A stretch of 64,000 bases of DNA from Rhizobium sp. (lineage in GTDB: Bacteria; Pseudomonadota; Alphaproteobacteria; Rhizobiales; Rhizobiaceae), in NCBI GenBank assembly GCA_002796995.1, contig PEKW01000008.1:1-64000 (forward strand), in the 5' to 3' direction. Positions 47,147 through 55,939 of this stretch are shown in pieces. The notes under the pieces were generated by a model. It did no database searches. It saw only the letters and a program-made list of their open reading frames with translations, and was not told where the DNA came from. Position 1 is the first letter of the stretch. Each line of letters starts with the position of its first letter. Made by a program: the position numbers and the translations under genes.

Positions 47147-47300
47147 GGAGATTTCCCGCAAAGCTGAAGGGCCGGCCGCAGGTGCCGGACAAAGGGCTTC
47201 AAGTCTGGTGGGTTGTCCGGCGGATCGGCGGCCGGAAGAGCCACCCGGATTTTCACCGGGTCCGAGTGATTGCGCCTCTCATAGCGGGGCATCGGCCCCC
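47147..47300 (-). ncRNA. Candidate structured leader upstream of the SulP gene
   Basis: On the minus strand the leader holds a hairpin CCCGG-TGAAAAT-CCGGG (47244-47260) between two other GC-rich inverted stretches. Cis-regulatory RNA motifs have been described upstream of alphaproteobacterial SulP genes (the sul1 motif), and this leader is a candidate, but I cannot check the covariance model by eye. The region also resembles part of a cobalamin riboswitch core, which I judge coincidental. Confidence 0.35.
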
Positions 47301-47355
47301 TGGCAAGCTGTGGCGTCCGAGCTGGCGAGCAGATCCGCCGGCACGCCCGACGACG

Positions 47356-48018
47356 TCAGTTGCCCACGGCGGCCTTGATCAGCGCCGAGGCATCCTTGCC
47401 GTCCCAGGCGGCGGGACCGTTCATCGCGCCCAGCAGACAACCCTTGCCATCAATGAGCAGCGTGGCCGGCAGGCCGAAGGCCAGGCCCTCCTTCTTCATC
47501 GTATTGAACACGCCCATGCTGGCATCGCGGTAGAGCCCCAGCTGATCAACCCCGATTTCCTCAAGGAACGCCTTCGGCTTGTCGATCGCGCCGGTGTCGA
47601 TATTGATCGCCAGTACCTGGAAGGCCTCACTGCCCTCGGCCTTCTGCAGCGCATTGAGCGCCGGCATTTCCTCGCGGCAGGGCACGCACCAGGTGGCCCA
47701 GAGATTGAGGAGAACCGTCTTGCCGGAGAAGTCGGCAAGCGTCAGGTCCTTATCCGCCTGGTCCTTGAAGGACAGCCCACCGATCGCCCGCGGCTCGGCT
47801 GCCGCGACCATGGCCGCGACGTCACCGGTGGTGAACGGCTTCAAGGCGGCGGCTTTTTCGACGGAAGCCGCACACTGCGCGGCATCGGCGACCTCGGTCC
47901 CATTGCCAGACGTGGTCTGCTTCACGTATACCGCCACCGCGCCGGCAAGGATCCCGGCGACCGCCGCAATCGCAACAAGCTTGGCGGAAGGAAGTCCGAG
48001 CGGTCTTTTTTCTGTCAT
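47356..48018 (-). CDS. tlpA: TlpA-type thiol:disulfide reductase
   Basis: The 220-residue product has a membrane anchor (residues 13-35) and a thioredoxin domain with active site CVPC near residue 110 ([17 protein letters not shown]) and the cis-Pro GLPATLLID near 178. TlpA supports cytochrome oxidase maturation in rhizobia. It is divergent from argH with only 24 bases between start codons. Confidence 0.92.
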   Translation of the reverse strand: MTEKRPLGLPSAKLVAIAAVAGILAGAVAVYVKQTTSGNGTEVADAAQCAASVEKAAALKPFTTGDVAAMVAAAEPRAIGGLSFKDQADKDLTLADFSGKTVLLNLWATWCVPCREEMPALNALQKAEGSEAFQVLAINIDTGAIDKPKAFLEEIGVDQLGLYRDASMGVFNTMKKEGLAFGLPATLLIDGKGCLLGAMNGPAAWDGKDASALIKAAVGN

Positions 48019-48042
48019 TGCAGTCTCCAGGATGGGCAAGGC

Positions 48043-49446
48043 ATGGCCGAGGACACCAAGAACACGAAATCCTCCAACCAGATGTGGGGCGGTCGCTTCG
48101 CTTCCGGCCCCGCGGCCATCATGGAGGAGATAAATGCCTCCATCGGTTTCGACAAGAAGCTTTACGCCCAGGATATCCGCGGCTCAATCGCGCATGCGAC
48201 CATGCTGGCGCATCAAGGCATTATCTCGGCCGAGGACAAAGACAAGATCGTTCACGGCCTGAACACGATCCTGTCAGAGATCGAAAGCGGCCAGTTCGTC
48301 TTCTCGCGCAAGCTCGAGGACATCCACATGAACGTCGAGGCGCGCCTGGCCGAGCTGATCGGTCCCGCCGCCGGACGGCTGCACACCGCCCGCTCGCGCA
48401 ACGACCAGGTGGCGCTCGACTTCCGCCTCTGGGTCAAGGAAGAGCTGCAGAAGGTCGAGACCGCGCTGACTGCGCTGATCGCCGCTTTCCTCGACCGCGC
48501 CGAGGAACATGCCGATACCGTCATGCCGGGCTTCACCCATCTGCAGACCGCCCAGCCGGTGACCTTCGGCCACCACTGCATGGCCTATGTCGAGATGTTC
48601 GGCCGCGACCGCCAGCGGGTGCGCCACGCCATCGAGCACATGGACGAGAGCCCGATCGGGGCGGCAGCCCTTGCCGGTACAGGCTTTGCCATCGACCGCC
48701 ACATGACGGCCAAGGCGCTCGGCTTCCGCGAGCCGACCCGCAATTCGATCGACACCGTGTCGGATCGCGACTTCGCGCTGGAATTCCTGTCGATCGCCTC
48801 GATCTGCGCCACGCATCTGTCGCGCCTCGCCGAGGAGATCGTCATCTGGTCGACGCCGCAGTTCGGCTTCATCCGCCTGTCGGATGCGTTTTCGACTGGC
48901 TCGTCGATCATGCCGCAAAAGAAGAACCCGGATGCCGCCGAACTGGTGCGCGCCAAGACCGGCCGCATCAACGGCTCGCTGGTGGCGTTGCTCACCGTGA
49001 TGAAGGGGCTGCCGCTCGCCTATTCCAAGGACATGCAGGAAGACAAGGAACAGGTCTTCGACTCGGCCGAGAGCCTGGAACTGGCGATCGCCGCCATGAC
49101 CGGCATGGTCACCGACATGACCATCCGCACCGACAGGATGAAGGCCGCCGCCGGCTCCGGTTATTCGACCGCGACCGATCTCGCCGACTGGCTGGTCCGG
49201 GAAGCCGGCCTTCCCTTCCGCGACGCTCACCATGCAACCGGTAAGGCCGTCGCTATGGCGGAAGCCAAGGCTTGCGACCTCGCCGAGCTGTCGCTGGAAG
49301 ACCTGCAGTCGATCAATCCGGCGATCACCGCCGGCATTTTCGACGTGCTCACCGTCGAGGCCTCGGTCGCCAGCCGCAAGAGCTTCGGCGGCACGGCACC
49401 GTCCGAGGTCCGCAAGCAGATCGCCTGGTGGCGCGCGCGCAACTGA
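48043..49446 (+). CDS. argH: Argininosuccinate lyase
   Basis: ArgH makes arginine and fumarate in the last step of arginine synthesis. The 467-residue protein has [20 protein letters not shown] at the start, [17 protein letters not shown] near 115, [14 protein letters not shown] near 165 and the signature [16 protein letters not shown] near 286. The ATG at 48043 has GGGCAAGG upstream. It begins an argH-lptM-like-lysA run. Confidence 0.96.
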   Translation: MAEDTKNTKSSNQMWGGRFASGPAAIMEEINASIGFDKKLYAQDIRGSIAHATMLAHQGIISAEDKDKIVHGLNTILSEIESGQFVFSRKLEDIHMNVEARLAELIGPAAGRLHTARSRNDQVALDFRLWVKEELQKVETALTALIAAFLDRAEEHADTVMPGFTHLQTAQPVTFGHHCMAYVEMFGRDRQRVRHAIEHMDESPIGAAALAGTGFAIDRHMTAKALGFREPTRNSIDTVSDRDFALEFLSIASICATHLSRLAEEIVIWSTPQFGFIRLSDAFSTGSSIMPQKKNPDAAELVRAKTGRINGSLVALLTVMKGLPLAYSKDMQEDKEQVFDSAESLELAIAAMTGMVTDMTIRTDRMKAAAGSGYSTATDLADWLVREAGLPFRDAHHATGKAVAMAEAKACDLAELSLEDLQSINPAITAGIFDVLTVEASVASRKSFGGTAPSEVRKQIAWWRARN

Positions 49447-49542
49447 TCACGGTCGTTTGCAGGACCATCACGAGATTGAGGGTGCACAAGCGACCGGATT
49501 TTCGCTACACGCTAGGGGACGATATTTTCGGTGGACAGGGTG

Positions 49543-49743
49543 ATGGTGAAGACGCTTCGACGTGGGACGGTGGCCGCAGGCCTGATGCTGGTGACGGCCC
49601 TTGTGCTGTCGGGTTGCGGCCGCAAGGCCGACCTCGATCCGCCGAGCATGCCGGCCGAGCAGCAGAACAGGCTGGTACCGGGCGAGAAGCCGGCCAAGCC
49701 GACGGTTCCCGACAAGCCTTTCATCCTCGACCCCCTTCTCTGA
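49543..49743 (+). CDS. LptM-like small lipoprotein
   Basis: The 66-residue product has a lipoprotein signal peptide with lipobox LVLSGC (Cys at about 25) followed by GRKADLDPPSMPAEQQN, the pattern of LptM/YifL proteins (GxKGxLxxP-like), which help assemble the LPS transport protein LptD. The short Pro-rich tail fits. GTG codons at 49531 and 49540 are alternative starts. The argH-lptM-lysA order is conserved in rhizobia. Confidence 0.8.
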   Translation: MVKTLRRGTVAAGLMLVTALVLSGCGRKADLDPPSMPAEQQNRLVPGEKPAKPTVPDKPFILDPLL

Positions 49744-49756
49744 CAGGTCCAAGCCC

Positions 49757-51025
49757 GTGAACCACTTCGACTACCGCGACGGCGTGCTCTACGCCGAGGA
49801 CGTTTCCGTACCCGAAATCGCGCGCGCCGTCGGTACGCCGTTCTACTGCTATTCGACGGCAACGCTGGAACGGCACTACAGGGTGTTCGCCGAGGCCTTC
49901 TCCAGCGTCGATTCCATGGTCTGCTACGCGATGAAGGCCAATTCCAACCAGGCGGTCCTGAAGACCCTGGCAAGGCTCGGCGCCGGCGTCGACGTCGTGT
50001 CCGAAGGTGAGCTCAGGCGCGCGCTGGCCGCCGGCGTACCGGCCAATCGCATCATGTTCTCCGGCGTCGGCAAGACCGTGCAGGAAATGGACCTGGCGTT
50101 GGAGGTCGGCATCTACTGCTTCAATGTCGAGAGCGAGCCGGAACTCGAAGTGCTGGCAAGCCGCGCGCAGAAGGCCGGCAAGACGGCGCATGTGTCCTTC
50201 CGCGTCAATCCGGACGTCGACGCCCGGACCCACGCCAAGATCTCGACCGGCAAGAAGGAAAACAAGTTCGGCATTTCCTTCGACCGCGCCCGCGCCGTCT
50301 ATGCCCGGGCCGCCACCCTGCCCGGCATTGAGGTGGCCGGCATCGACATGCATATCGGCAGCCAGATCACCGAGATGCAGCCCTTCGAGGATGCCTTCCG
50401 GCTGCTGCGCGAGCTCGTCGACACGCTGCGCGCCGACGGCCATGCGATCGCCCATGTCGACATCGGCGGCGGCCTCGGCATTCCCTACAAGGACGACAAT
50501 AATCCGCCGCCGGAACCGACCGCCTATGCCAAGGTCGTGCTGGAACAGCTCTCCGGCCTCAACTGCAAGATCATCGCCGAACCCGGACGCCTGATCGTCG
50601 GCAATGCCGGCATCCTGGTGACGGAAGTGATCTACGTGAAGGACGGCGGCGACAAGACCTTCGTGATCGTCGACGCGGCGATGAACGACCTGATCCGCCC
50701 GACGCTTTACGAAGCCTATCACGAGGTTCGCCCGGTGGTGATCTCGGCGGCCAGCGCGCCCCGCATCCGCGCCGATATCGTCGGCCCGGTCTGCGAGACC
50801 GGCGACTATCTGGCGCTCGACCGGGAGATGGCCATGCCGCGCTCCGGCGACCTGCTTGCCGTCGGTTCGGCGGGCGCCTATGGCGCGGTGCAGGCCGGCA
50901 CCTACAACTCCCGCCGCCTGATCCCCGAAGTGCTGGTCAACGGCAGCGAATTCCACGTGATTCGCCCGCGCCCGAGCTACGAGGACCTGATCGCGCTCGA
51001 TTCGATTCCGGCCTGGCTGGCCTGA
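49757..51025 (+). CDS. lysA: Diaminopimelate decarboxylase
   Basis: LysA makes lysine from meso-diaminopimelate. The 422-residue PLP enzyme shows the PLP Lys in CYAMKANSNQ near residue 59, the HIGSQIT motif near 200, GGGLGIPY near 240, EPGRLIVGNAG near 275 and CETGDYLALDR near 346. The GTG at 49757 is the most likely start; the frame continues back across the lipoprotein gene without homology. Confidence 0.95.
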   Translation: MNHFDYRDGVLYAEDVSVPEIARAVGTPFYCYSTATLERHYRVFAEAFSSVDSMVCYAMKANSNQAVLKTLARLGAGVDVVSEGELRRALAAGVPANRIMFSGVGKTVQEMDLALEVGIYCFNVESEPELEVLASRAQKAGKTAHVSFRVNPDVDARTHAKISTGKKENKFGISFDRARAVYARAATLPGIEVAGIDMHIGSQITEMQPFEDAFRLLRELVDTLRADGHAIAHVDIGGGLGIPYKDDNNPPPEPTAYAKVVLEQLSGLNCKIIAEPGRLIVGNAGILVTEVIYVKDGGDKTFVIVDAAMNDLIRPTLYEAYHEVRPVVISAASAPRIRADIVGPVCETGDYLALDREMAMPRSGDLLAVGSAGAYGAVQAGTYNSRRLIPEVLVNGSEFHVIRPRPSYEDLIALDSIPAWLA

Positions 51026-51034
51026 CCGAAGCGC

Positions 51035-51063
51035 CCGGTCGCCGTTCACTTTTCGGCGACCGG
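51035..51063 (+). terminator. Hairpin after lysA
   Basis: A perfect 10-bp inverted repeat CCGGTCGCCG/CGGCGACCGG with a nine-base loop starts ten bases after the lysA stop. It is followed by TTCAAAAAAG rather than a T-run, so it is a fairly weak intrinsic terminator on the plus strand. Confidence 0.6.
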
Positions 51064-51200
51064 TTCAAAAAAGCGGGCCCGATCGGCTCGCCGCCCTCGT
51101 CTTCGCCACAAACGATGCTATCCTTGCCTTTCGTAAGGACAGCAGATCCGCGCCTTGTTCGCCGAACAGGCGAGCCGCGGGCCAAACGGAGACCCGACCG

Positions 51201-53873
51201 ATGACCCCTCAGCCGGGCGGCACGAGAACGGGTGCATTTCGCACCGACCCGGCGCTGGCACGGCGGGTGGCGATCAAGCGCTTCCTGGCGCGGCTGGTCC
51301 TGTTTGCCGAACGCGTGCTGCCGCTGTTCCTGCCGCTCGCCGGCATTGCCGCGATCTTCGTCTCGCTCGCCTGGCTCGGCGTCTATCGCCAGCTGCCCGA
51401 TGCAGCCCGCCTCGTCCTCGTCTTCGCGCTGACCGCCGCCTTCGTCGCGAGTCTCCTACCCTTCGCCCGGCTGCGCTGGCCCGCCGGCGAGGATGCCGAC
51501 CGGCTGCTCGAAGAGCGCAACCATCTCGCCCACCAGCCCGTCGCCGTGCAGGACGACGCGCCGGCCTTCGAGACGCCCTTTGCCCGCGCGCTCTGGGTCG
51601 AGCACCAGCGCCGCATGGCCGAGACGATCGCCGCCCTGGACGCCGGCCTGCCCCGGCCGGACATCGCCCGCTTCGACCGCTATGCACTGCGCGCCGTGCC
51701 GGCCCTGCTGCTCGTCACCGCGCTTGCCTATTCCGGCTCCAACGGCGCCGGCGTGATCGCCGATGCCTTCCGCCAGCAGCCGGCGGCCGGCGACGCGCCG
51801 GGGCTCAGGATCGACGCCTGGATCACCCCGCCCGCCTATACCGGCCAGCCTCCGGTCTTCCTGTCCGGCCGTGATGGCCAGGGAGACGGCCAGGCCGCGG
51901 CGGCCAAGGCGCGGGTCCCGCAGAATGCCCAGGCGACCGTGCGTATCAGCGGCGGCAGCGCCGACGAGAAGGTCCTTTTCCGCCGGGCCGACGACGGCAC
52001 GGTGGTCGACATCGCCATGATCGACCCGGCGAAAGCGGAGGGCGAAGCAGCCCCGACTGCGACGGGCACGCCTCCCTCCACTGCCGCGAACGCCAATGCC
52101 AACGCGGCGCGCGTCCACGAATGGAAGCTCGACACGAGCGGCGAGCTTCTGGTCGGCGGTCGGCAATGGGCGATCGATGTCATCCCCGACAAGGCGCCGG
52201 AAATCGCCTTCGACGGCCAGCCACGCCGCAGCGCCAACGGCGCGCTCGAGATCGGTTTCACCGCGAGGGACGATTACGGGCTTGCCAAGGCCTATGCCGA
52301 GATCGAGCCGCTGCAGGAAAAGGCGGACGCCATTCCGCTCTATGCCCTGCCGGAATACAAGCTCGACCTGCCGCGCCACAACGCCCGCGACGCCAAGGGC
52401 CTGTCGAGCCGCAACATCACCGAGCATCCGCTCTCGGGCCGCAAGGTCAGGATCACGCTGGTGGCGACTGACGGCGCGGGCCAGACCGGCCGCAGCCCGC
52501 CGCACGAAATGGTCCTGCCGGCCCGGGCCTTCGTCGAGCCGCTGGCGGCCGCCGTCGCGGAGGAACGCCAGGTCTTCGCCCTCGACATCCGCGACCTGCG
52601 TTACGCGATCGCCCTCAACGAGGCGCTGACGATCCGGCCCGAGGAAACCATCCCCAACACGACGCACTACCTGCTGCTCCAGTCGGCACAGGCCCGCATG
52701 AAGCTTGCCCGCTCGACCGGCGAGCTGGAAAACACCGCCGACTATCTCTGGGAAATCGCCCTTGGTATCGACGGCGGCGAGCTGTCGCTCGCCGAACGCA
52801 AGCTGCGCGACGCGCAGCAGGCGCTCGCCGACGCGCTGGAGCGCAATGCGCCGGACGAAGAGATCAAGAAGCTGATGGACGAGCTGCGCGCCGCCATGCA
52901 GGAATTCATGAGTGCCATGGCCGAGCGCCAGCCGAATGCCGAGGGCCAGCAGCAGCAGTCGGCTCAGAACGTGCTGCGCCAGCGTGACCTGGAAAACATG
53001 ATGAACCAGATCGAGAACCTGGCCCGCTCCGGCAATCGCGACGCCGCGCGCCAGATGCTGTCCGAACTGCAGCGCATGATGAACAACCTGCAGGCCGGAC
53101 GCCCGCAGCGCGGCGGCCAGCAGCAGGAAAACAGCCAGGTGCGCCAGCAGATCGACAAGCTCGGCGAGATCATGCAGGAACAGCAGAGGCTGATGGACGA
53201 GACCTTCAAGCTCGACCAGGCGCTGAAGGACCGCATGCAGCGCGGCGACCCAGGCGACGGAGAGGACGGCGAATTCCTCGAGCAGATGCCGCCGGAAGGC
53301 GAGGACGGCCAGCAGCCGCAGCAGGGTCAAGAGGGCCAGCAGGGCTCGCCGACCGACCGGATGACGGCCGAACAGCTGCGCGAAGCGCTGAAGAACCTGC
53401 GCGCCCAGCAGGACGCGCTCGGCAAGAAGCTGGACGAACTGCAGAAGGGCCTCGGCGACCTTGGCGTCAAGCCGGGCGAAGGCTTCGGCCAGGCGGAGCG
53501 CGAGATGCGCGGCGCCGGCGAGGCGCTCGGCAAGAGCCAGGGCGAACGGGCGGTGGAAGGGCAGGGCAAGGCGCTCGAAGCACTGCGCCAGGGCGCGCGC
53601 GACATGATGAACCAGATGATGCAGGCAATGCGCGGCCAGCAGGGTCAGGGCGAGCAGCAGGGCCAGGGCCAGGGCAACCAGACCGGCCGCGACCCGCTGG
53701 GGCGCCCGCGCGCCACCACGGGTCCGGACTTTGGAGAACGGGTCAACGTGCCCGACGAGATCGACGTGCAGCGGGCGCGGGAGATCCTCGAAGCGATCCG
53801 CAAGAAGCTCGGCGACAATGCCGGCCCGGAATTCGAGCGCCGCTATCTCGAACGGCTGCTGGACATTCAGTGA
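51201..53873 (+). CDS. TIGR02302/DUF4175 family large membrane protein
   Basis: The 890-residue protein has three membrane segments near residues 38-60, 65-85 and 160-178, a periplasmic part, and a C-terminal half (from about 560) dominated by helical, Gln/Glu-rich repeats (QQQSAQNVLRQRDLENMMNQ, EQQRLMDETFKLDQALK, GQQGQGEQQGQGQGNQTG). It ends with a conserved RYLERLLDIQ. The family is restricted mainly to alphaproteobacteria; function is unknown, but its place after lysA is conserved. Low-complexity composition argues for coiled-coil or disordered structure. Confidence 0.88.
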   Translation: MTPQPGGTRTGAFRTDPALARRVAIKRFLARLVLFAERVLPLFLPLAGIAAIFVSLAWLGVYRQLPDAARLVLVFALTAAFVASLLPFARLRWPAGEDADRLLEERNHLAHQPVAVQDDAPAFETPFARALWVEHQRRMAETIAALDAGLPRPDIARFDRYALRAVPALLLVTALAYSGSNGAGVIADAFRQQPAAGDAPGLRIDAWITPPAYTGQPPVFLSGRDGQGDGQAAAAKARVPQNAQATVRISGGSADEKVLFRRADDGTVVDIAMIDPAKAEGEAAPTATGTPPSTAANANANAARVHEWKLDTSGELLVGGRQWAIDVIPDKAPEIAFDGQPRRSANGALEIGFTARDDYGLAKAYAEIEPLQEKADAIPLYALPEYKLDLPRHNARDAKGLSSRNITEHPLSGRKVRITLVATDGAGQTGRSPPHEMVLPARAFVEPLAAAVAEERQVFALDIRDLRYAIALNEALTIRPEETIPNTTHYLLLQSAQARMKLARSTGELENTADYLWEIALGIDGGELSLAERKLRDAQQALADALERNAPDEEIKKLMDELRAAMQEFMSAMAERQPNAEGQQQQSAQNVLRQRDLENMMNQIENLARSGNRDAARQMLSELQRMMNNLQAGRPQRGGQQQENSQVRQQIDKLGEIMQEQQRLMDETFKLDQALKDRMQRGDPGDGEDGEFLEQMPPEGEDGQQPQQGQEGQQGSPTDRMTAEQLREALKNLRAQQDALGKKLDELQKGLGDLGVKPGEGFGQAEREMRGAGEALGKSQGERAVEGQGKALEALRQGARDMMNQMMQAMRGQQGQGEQQGQGQGNQTGRDPLGRPRATTGPDFGERVNVPDEIDVQRAREILEAIRKKLGDNAGPEFERRYLERLLDIQ

Positions 53874-53916
53874 GAGGGGCAGTCGAAAGGCTGACCGTCA
53901 CATGCGTGGGGACGAC

Positions 53917-54276
53917 TCAGCCCGCCAGGGCGCGCGCCACCGCGTCGCGGATGTCGGGAAGGGCGAAGGGTTTCGACACGACGTCGACGATCTTGGCCGA
54001 CAGGTCGTCCGCCCGTTCGCGCTGTTCGGCATAGCCGGTCATCAGCAGGATCTTGAGGTCGGGAAAGGACGAGGCGGCGCGATGGGCAAGCTCGATGCCG
54101 TCCATCACCGGCATGCGGATATCCGACAGCAGGAGGTCGAAGCTTTCTTCCTCAAGGCGTTCGAGCCCTTCGGCGCCGTCGGCGGCCTCGAAGGTCTCGT
54201 GGCCGTCGAGACGCAGCGCCCGCGCAACGAAGAAGCGCAGCGAATCTTCGTCTTCCGTAATGAGGATTTTCGCCAT
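53917..54276 (-). CDS. cpdR: CpdR-type single-domain response regulator
   Basis: The 119-residue receiver domain, with no output domain, matches CpdR: MAKILITEDEDSLRFFVARA, phosphoacceptor Asp52 in LLSDIRMPVMDGIEL, MTGYAEQRERADDLSAKIVD, and SKPFALPDIRDAVARALAG at the end. In Caulobacter and Sinorhizobium CpdR is the adaptor that delivers CtrA and other proteins to ClpXP when unphosphorylated. All receiver residues are present. A TTAACCAT box, the CtrA half-site, lies about 93 bases upstream. The ATG at 54276 gives the normal length. Confidence 0.88.
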   Translation of the reverse strand: MAKILITEDEDSLRFFVARALRLDGHETFEAADGAEGLERLEEESFDLLLSDIRMPVMDGIELAHRAASSFPDLKILLMTGYAEQRERADDLSAKIVDVVSKPFALPDIRDAVARALAG

Positions 54277-54368
54277 GATCGCCTTGCTCCCGGTCCATTC
54301 ATTGTCCGAGAGCGAAATCACCAGAGTTTCGTTTGCGATCGGTAAACGCCATGGGGGCCGACCGCCCC

Positions 54369-54377
54369 ATGGTTAAC
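54369..54377 (-). promoter_or_regulatory. CtrA-type TTAACCAT box upstream of cpdR
   Basis: The minus strand reads GTTAACCAT, which contains the exact 8-base CtrA half-site TTAACCAT reported in alphaproteobacteria. It lies 93-101 bases before the cpdR start codon and downstream of the hpt gene. CtrA control of cpdR is documented in Caulobacter, so a closed loop is plausible. Confidence 0.45.
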
Positions 54378-54422
54378 AACTGCTCTGCGCTCCGGGGCGA
54401 TACTTCGCCCGGGCAGAAAGGC

Positions 54423-54974
54423 TCAGGCCCCTTCCGCATCTCCGGTGACGACGCCGACGAAGGGCAGTTCGCGGAAGGCGTAGGCGACGTCCATGCCGTA
54501 GCCGACGACGAAGTAGTCCGGGCATTCGAAGCCGACATAATCGGCCTCGAGCTGTTCCTGGCGCTTCACCTTCTTGTCGAGCAGCACGGCGAGAGAGACG
54601 TTGGAGGCGCCGCGCTCGAGGAGAAGTTCCTTGGCGAATTTCAGCGTGCGGCCGGATTCGAGGATGTCGTCGATCAGCAACACGTCGCGGCCATGCACGT
54701 CGCTGTCGATGTCCTTGACGATCCTGACCCCTTGCGAGACGGTGCCCGTGCCATAGCTGGACAGGGTGATGAACTCAACTTCGGGGGCAAGCCCGACATC
54801 GTGCAAGGCGCGGATGAGGTCGGCGGCGAAGATGAAGGAGCCCTTGAGGACCGCGATCACCAGCAGGTCGTTGGCCGGGCCTTTGGCGATCTCGGCGGCA
54901 AGCTGGTGGTTGCGCTCATCGATCTGCCGGGCGGTGTAGAGCGGCTCGATGTTCTTTCCGCGGACGACGGGCAT
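54423..54974 (-). CDS. hpt: Hypoxanthine phosphoribosyltransferase
   Basis: Hpt salvages hypoxanthine (and guanine) into IMP. The 183-residue enzyme has the PRPP motif VLLIDDILESGRTLKFAKE at about residues 98-116, LVIAVLKGSFIFAADLIRAL near 38, and EFITLSSYGTGT near 67. Length is typical. It lies between cpdR and the DUF3426-like gene on the same strand. Confidence 0.95.
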   Translation of the reverse strand: MPVVRGKNIEPLYTARQIDERNHQLAAEIAKGPANDLLVIAVLKGSFIFAADLIRALHDVGLAPEVEFITLSSYGTGTVSQGVRIVKDIDSDVHGRDVLLIDDILESGRTLKFAKELLLERGASNVSLAVLLDKKVKRQEQLEADYVGFECPDYFVVGYGMDVAYAFRELPFVGVVTGDAEGA

Positions 54975-55057
54975 GGCTTACTCCTTTGAGCGCTACGGCT
55001 GGGCCGGATGTCACGGCCGGTCATGGAAAGTGTTGGCCGATAGCACAGTCGGGCGCG

Positions 55058-55738
55058 TCAGGCACCCGATTCCTCGAAGGAAAGCCTGAGTTCCGGCGTT
55101 TTTCCACCGGGATGCAGCAATCTTGCCGTGATGCCGCGGCTATGGCCCGCGTCGATCTCCTCGACCGGCGGGGCGATATAGGTGCTGGCGATGACCTGTC
55201 CGCCGGCGATCAGGTCGGCCCTGAGCTTCGGAACCTGACTTTTCGCAGCACTGCGGTTTTCGATGATGGCATTGACCTGGAGAATGCGCATGCCGTCCGC
55301 GTCGCGCGGGGTGAGGCTGACATGGGTGATGTCCAGCGGACCGGCACTCGCCTGCTCGGCCGGGCTACCGACGATCAGGCCGGCGAGCGCGAAGATCACC
55401 ACGAAGACCAGGGCGACGAAGGCAGCAAAGCCGCGGTCGGAGAAGGATTGCAGCGCCTTTTCGGTACGGCGCAGCGAGCCGCCGGCAAGGTCTGCCCAGC
55501 GGTTGGCGCCGGTAGTGCGGCGGTCGGATGCCGAGAAGCGGCGATTGTCGTTGGAGCTCCGTTTCGCGTCCGGCCGGCGCGGCACCTCGCGCGTCGCGAC
55601 CGGCACGGAGACGAAATGCGCATCGATCACGTCGGCGGAGGCACTCAGGATGGATCTCTGCGGGCGCCGCGGTCGCGCAGGCGGCAAAAGGTCGATCTCC
55701 GGCGTCGCCGGCCCTCGTCTCGAGCGGAATGCGTTCAT
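55058..55738 (-). CDS. DUF3426-like membrane protein, conserved next to ftsE
   Basis: The 226-residue product has a basic, disordered N-terminal half, one membrane segment near residues 105-125 (FAAFVALVFVVIFALAGLIVG) and a C-terminal domain (LDITHVSLTPRDADGMRILQ, VNAIIENRSAAKSQVPKLRA) like the soluble domain of MJ0042/DUF3426 proteins, but the zinc-finger part is missing. It is divergent from ftsE, as in relatives. The ATG at 55738 is used; the frame extends upstream without homology. Confidence 0.75.
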   Translation of the reverse strand: MNAFRSRRGPATPEIDLLPPARPRRPQRSILSASADVIDAHFVSVPVATREVPRRPDAKRSSNDNRRFSASDRRTTGANRWADLAGGSLRRTEKALQSFSDRGFAAFVALVFVVIFALAGLIVGSPAEQASAGPLDITHVSLTPRDADGMRILQVNAIIENRSAAKSQVPKLRADLIAGGQVIASTYIAPPVEEIDAGHSRGITARLLHPGGKTPELRLSFEESGA

Positions 55739-55818
55739 CTTTCCGGTGCCTTTCGCATAGACCTGCCGACCGGCCAAATCTGGGCATTGAAACGAATCCC
55801 CTCCAGTCGTAAATTCAA

Positions 55819-55826
55819 ATGGTTAA
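55819..55826 (+). promoter_or_regulatory. CtrA-type box in the ftsE upstream region
   Basis: ATGGTTAA (55819-55826), the reverse complement of TTAACCAT, lies about 114 bases before ftsE. A pair of GTTAAC elements (55881-55886 and 55894-55899) follows closer to the gene; the spacing of the pair is nine bases between TTAA cores, two more than the full CtrA site. CtrA binding to the ftsE promoter has been reported in Brucella. Confidence 0.45.
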
Positions 55827-55939
55827 TGCTTCGAAAAGATCCGTCGGAAGGCGCCATCTTTCGGGCGGAATTTACCGGCTGTTAACCCTCTTCGTTAACA
55901 TGGTGCAGACCCACGCGATCTGTCAGACTGGCTGAGCTC

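Noticed and set aside
47244-47260. Sequence like part of a cobalamin riboswitch (CGGTGAAAATCCGG)
   Set aside because: The B12 box and other conserved elements are missing and the downstream gene is a SulP transporter, so a riboswitch call is not supported.
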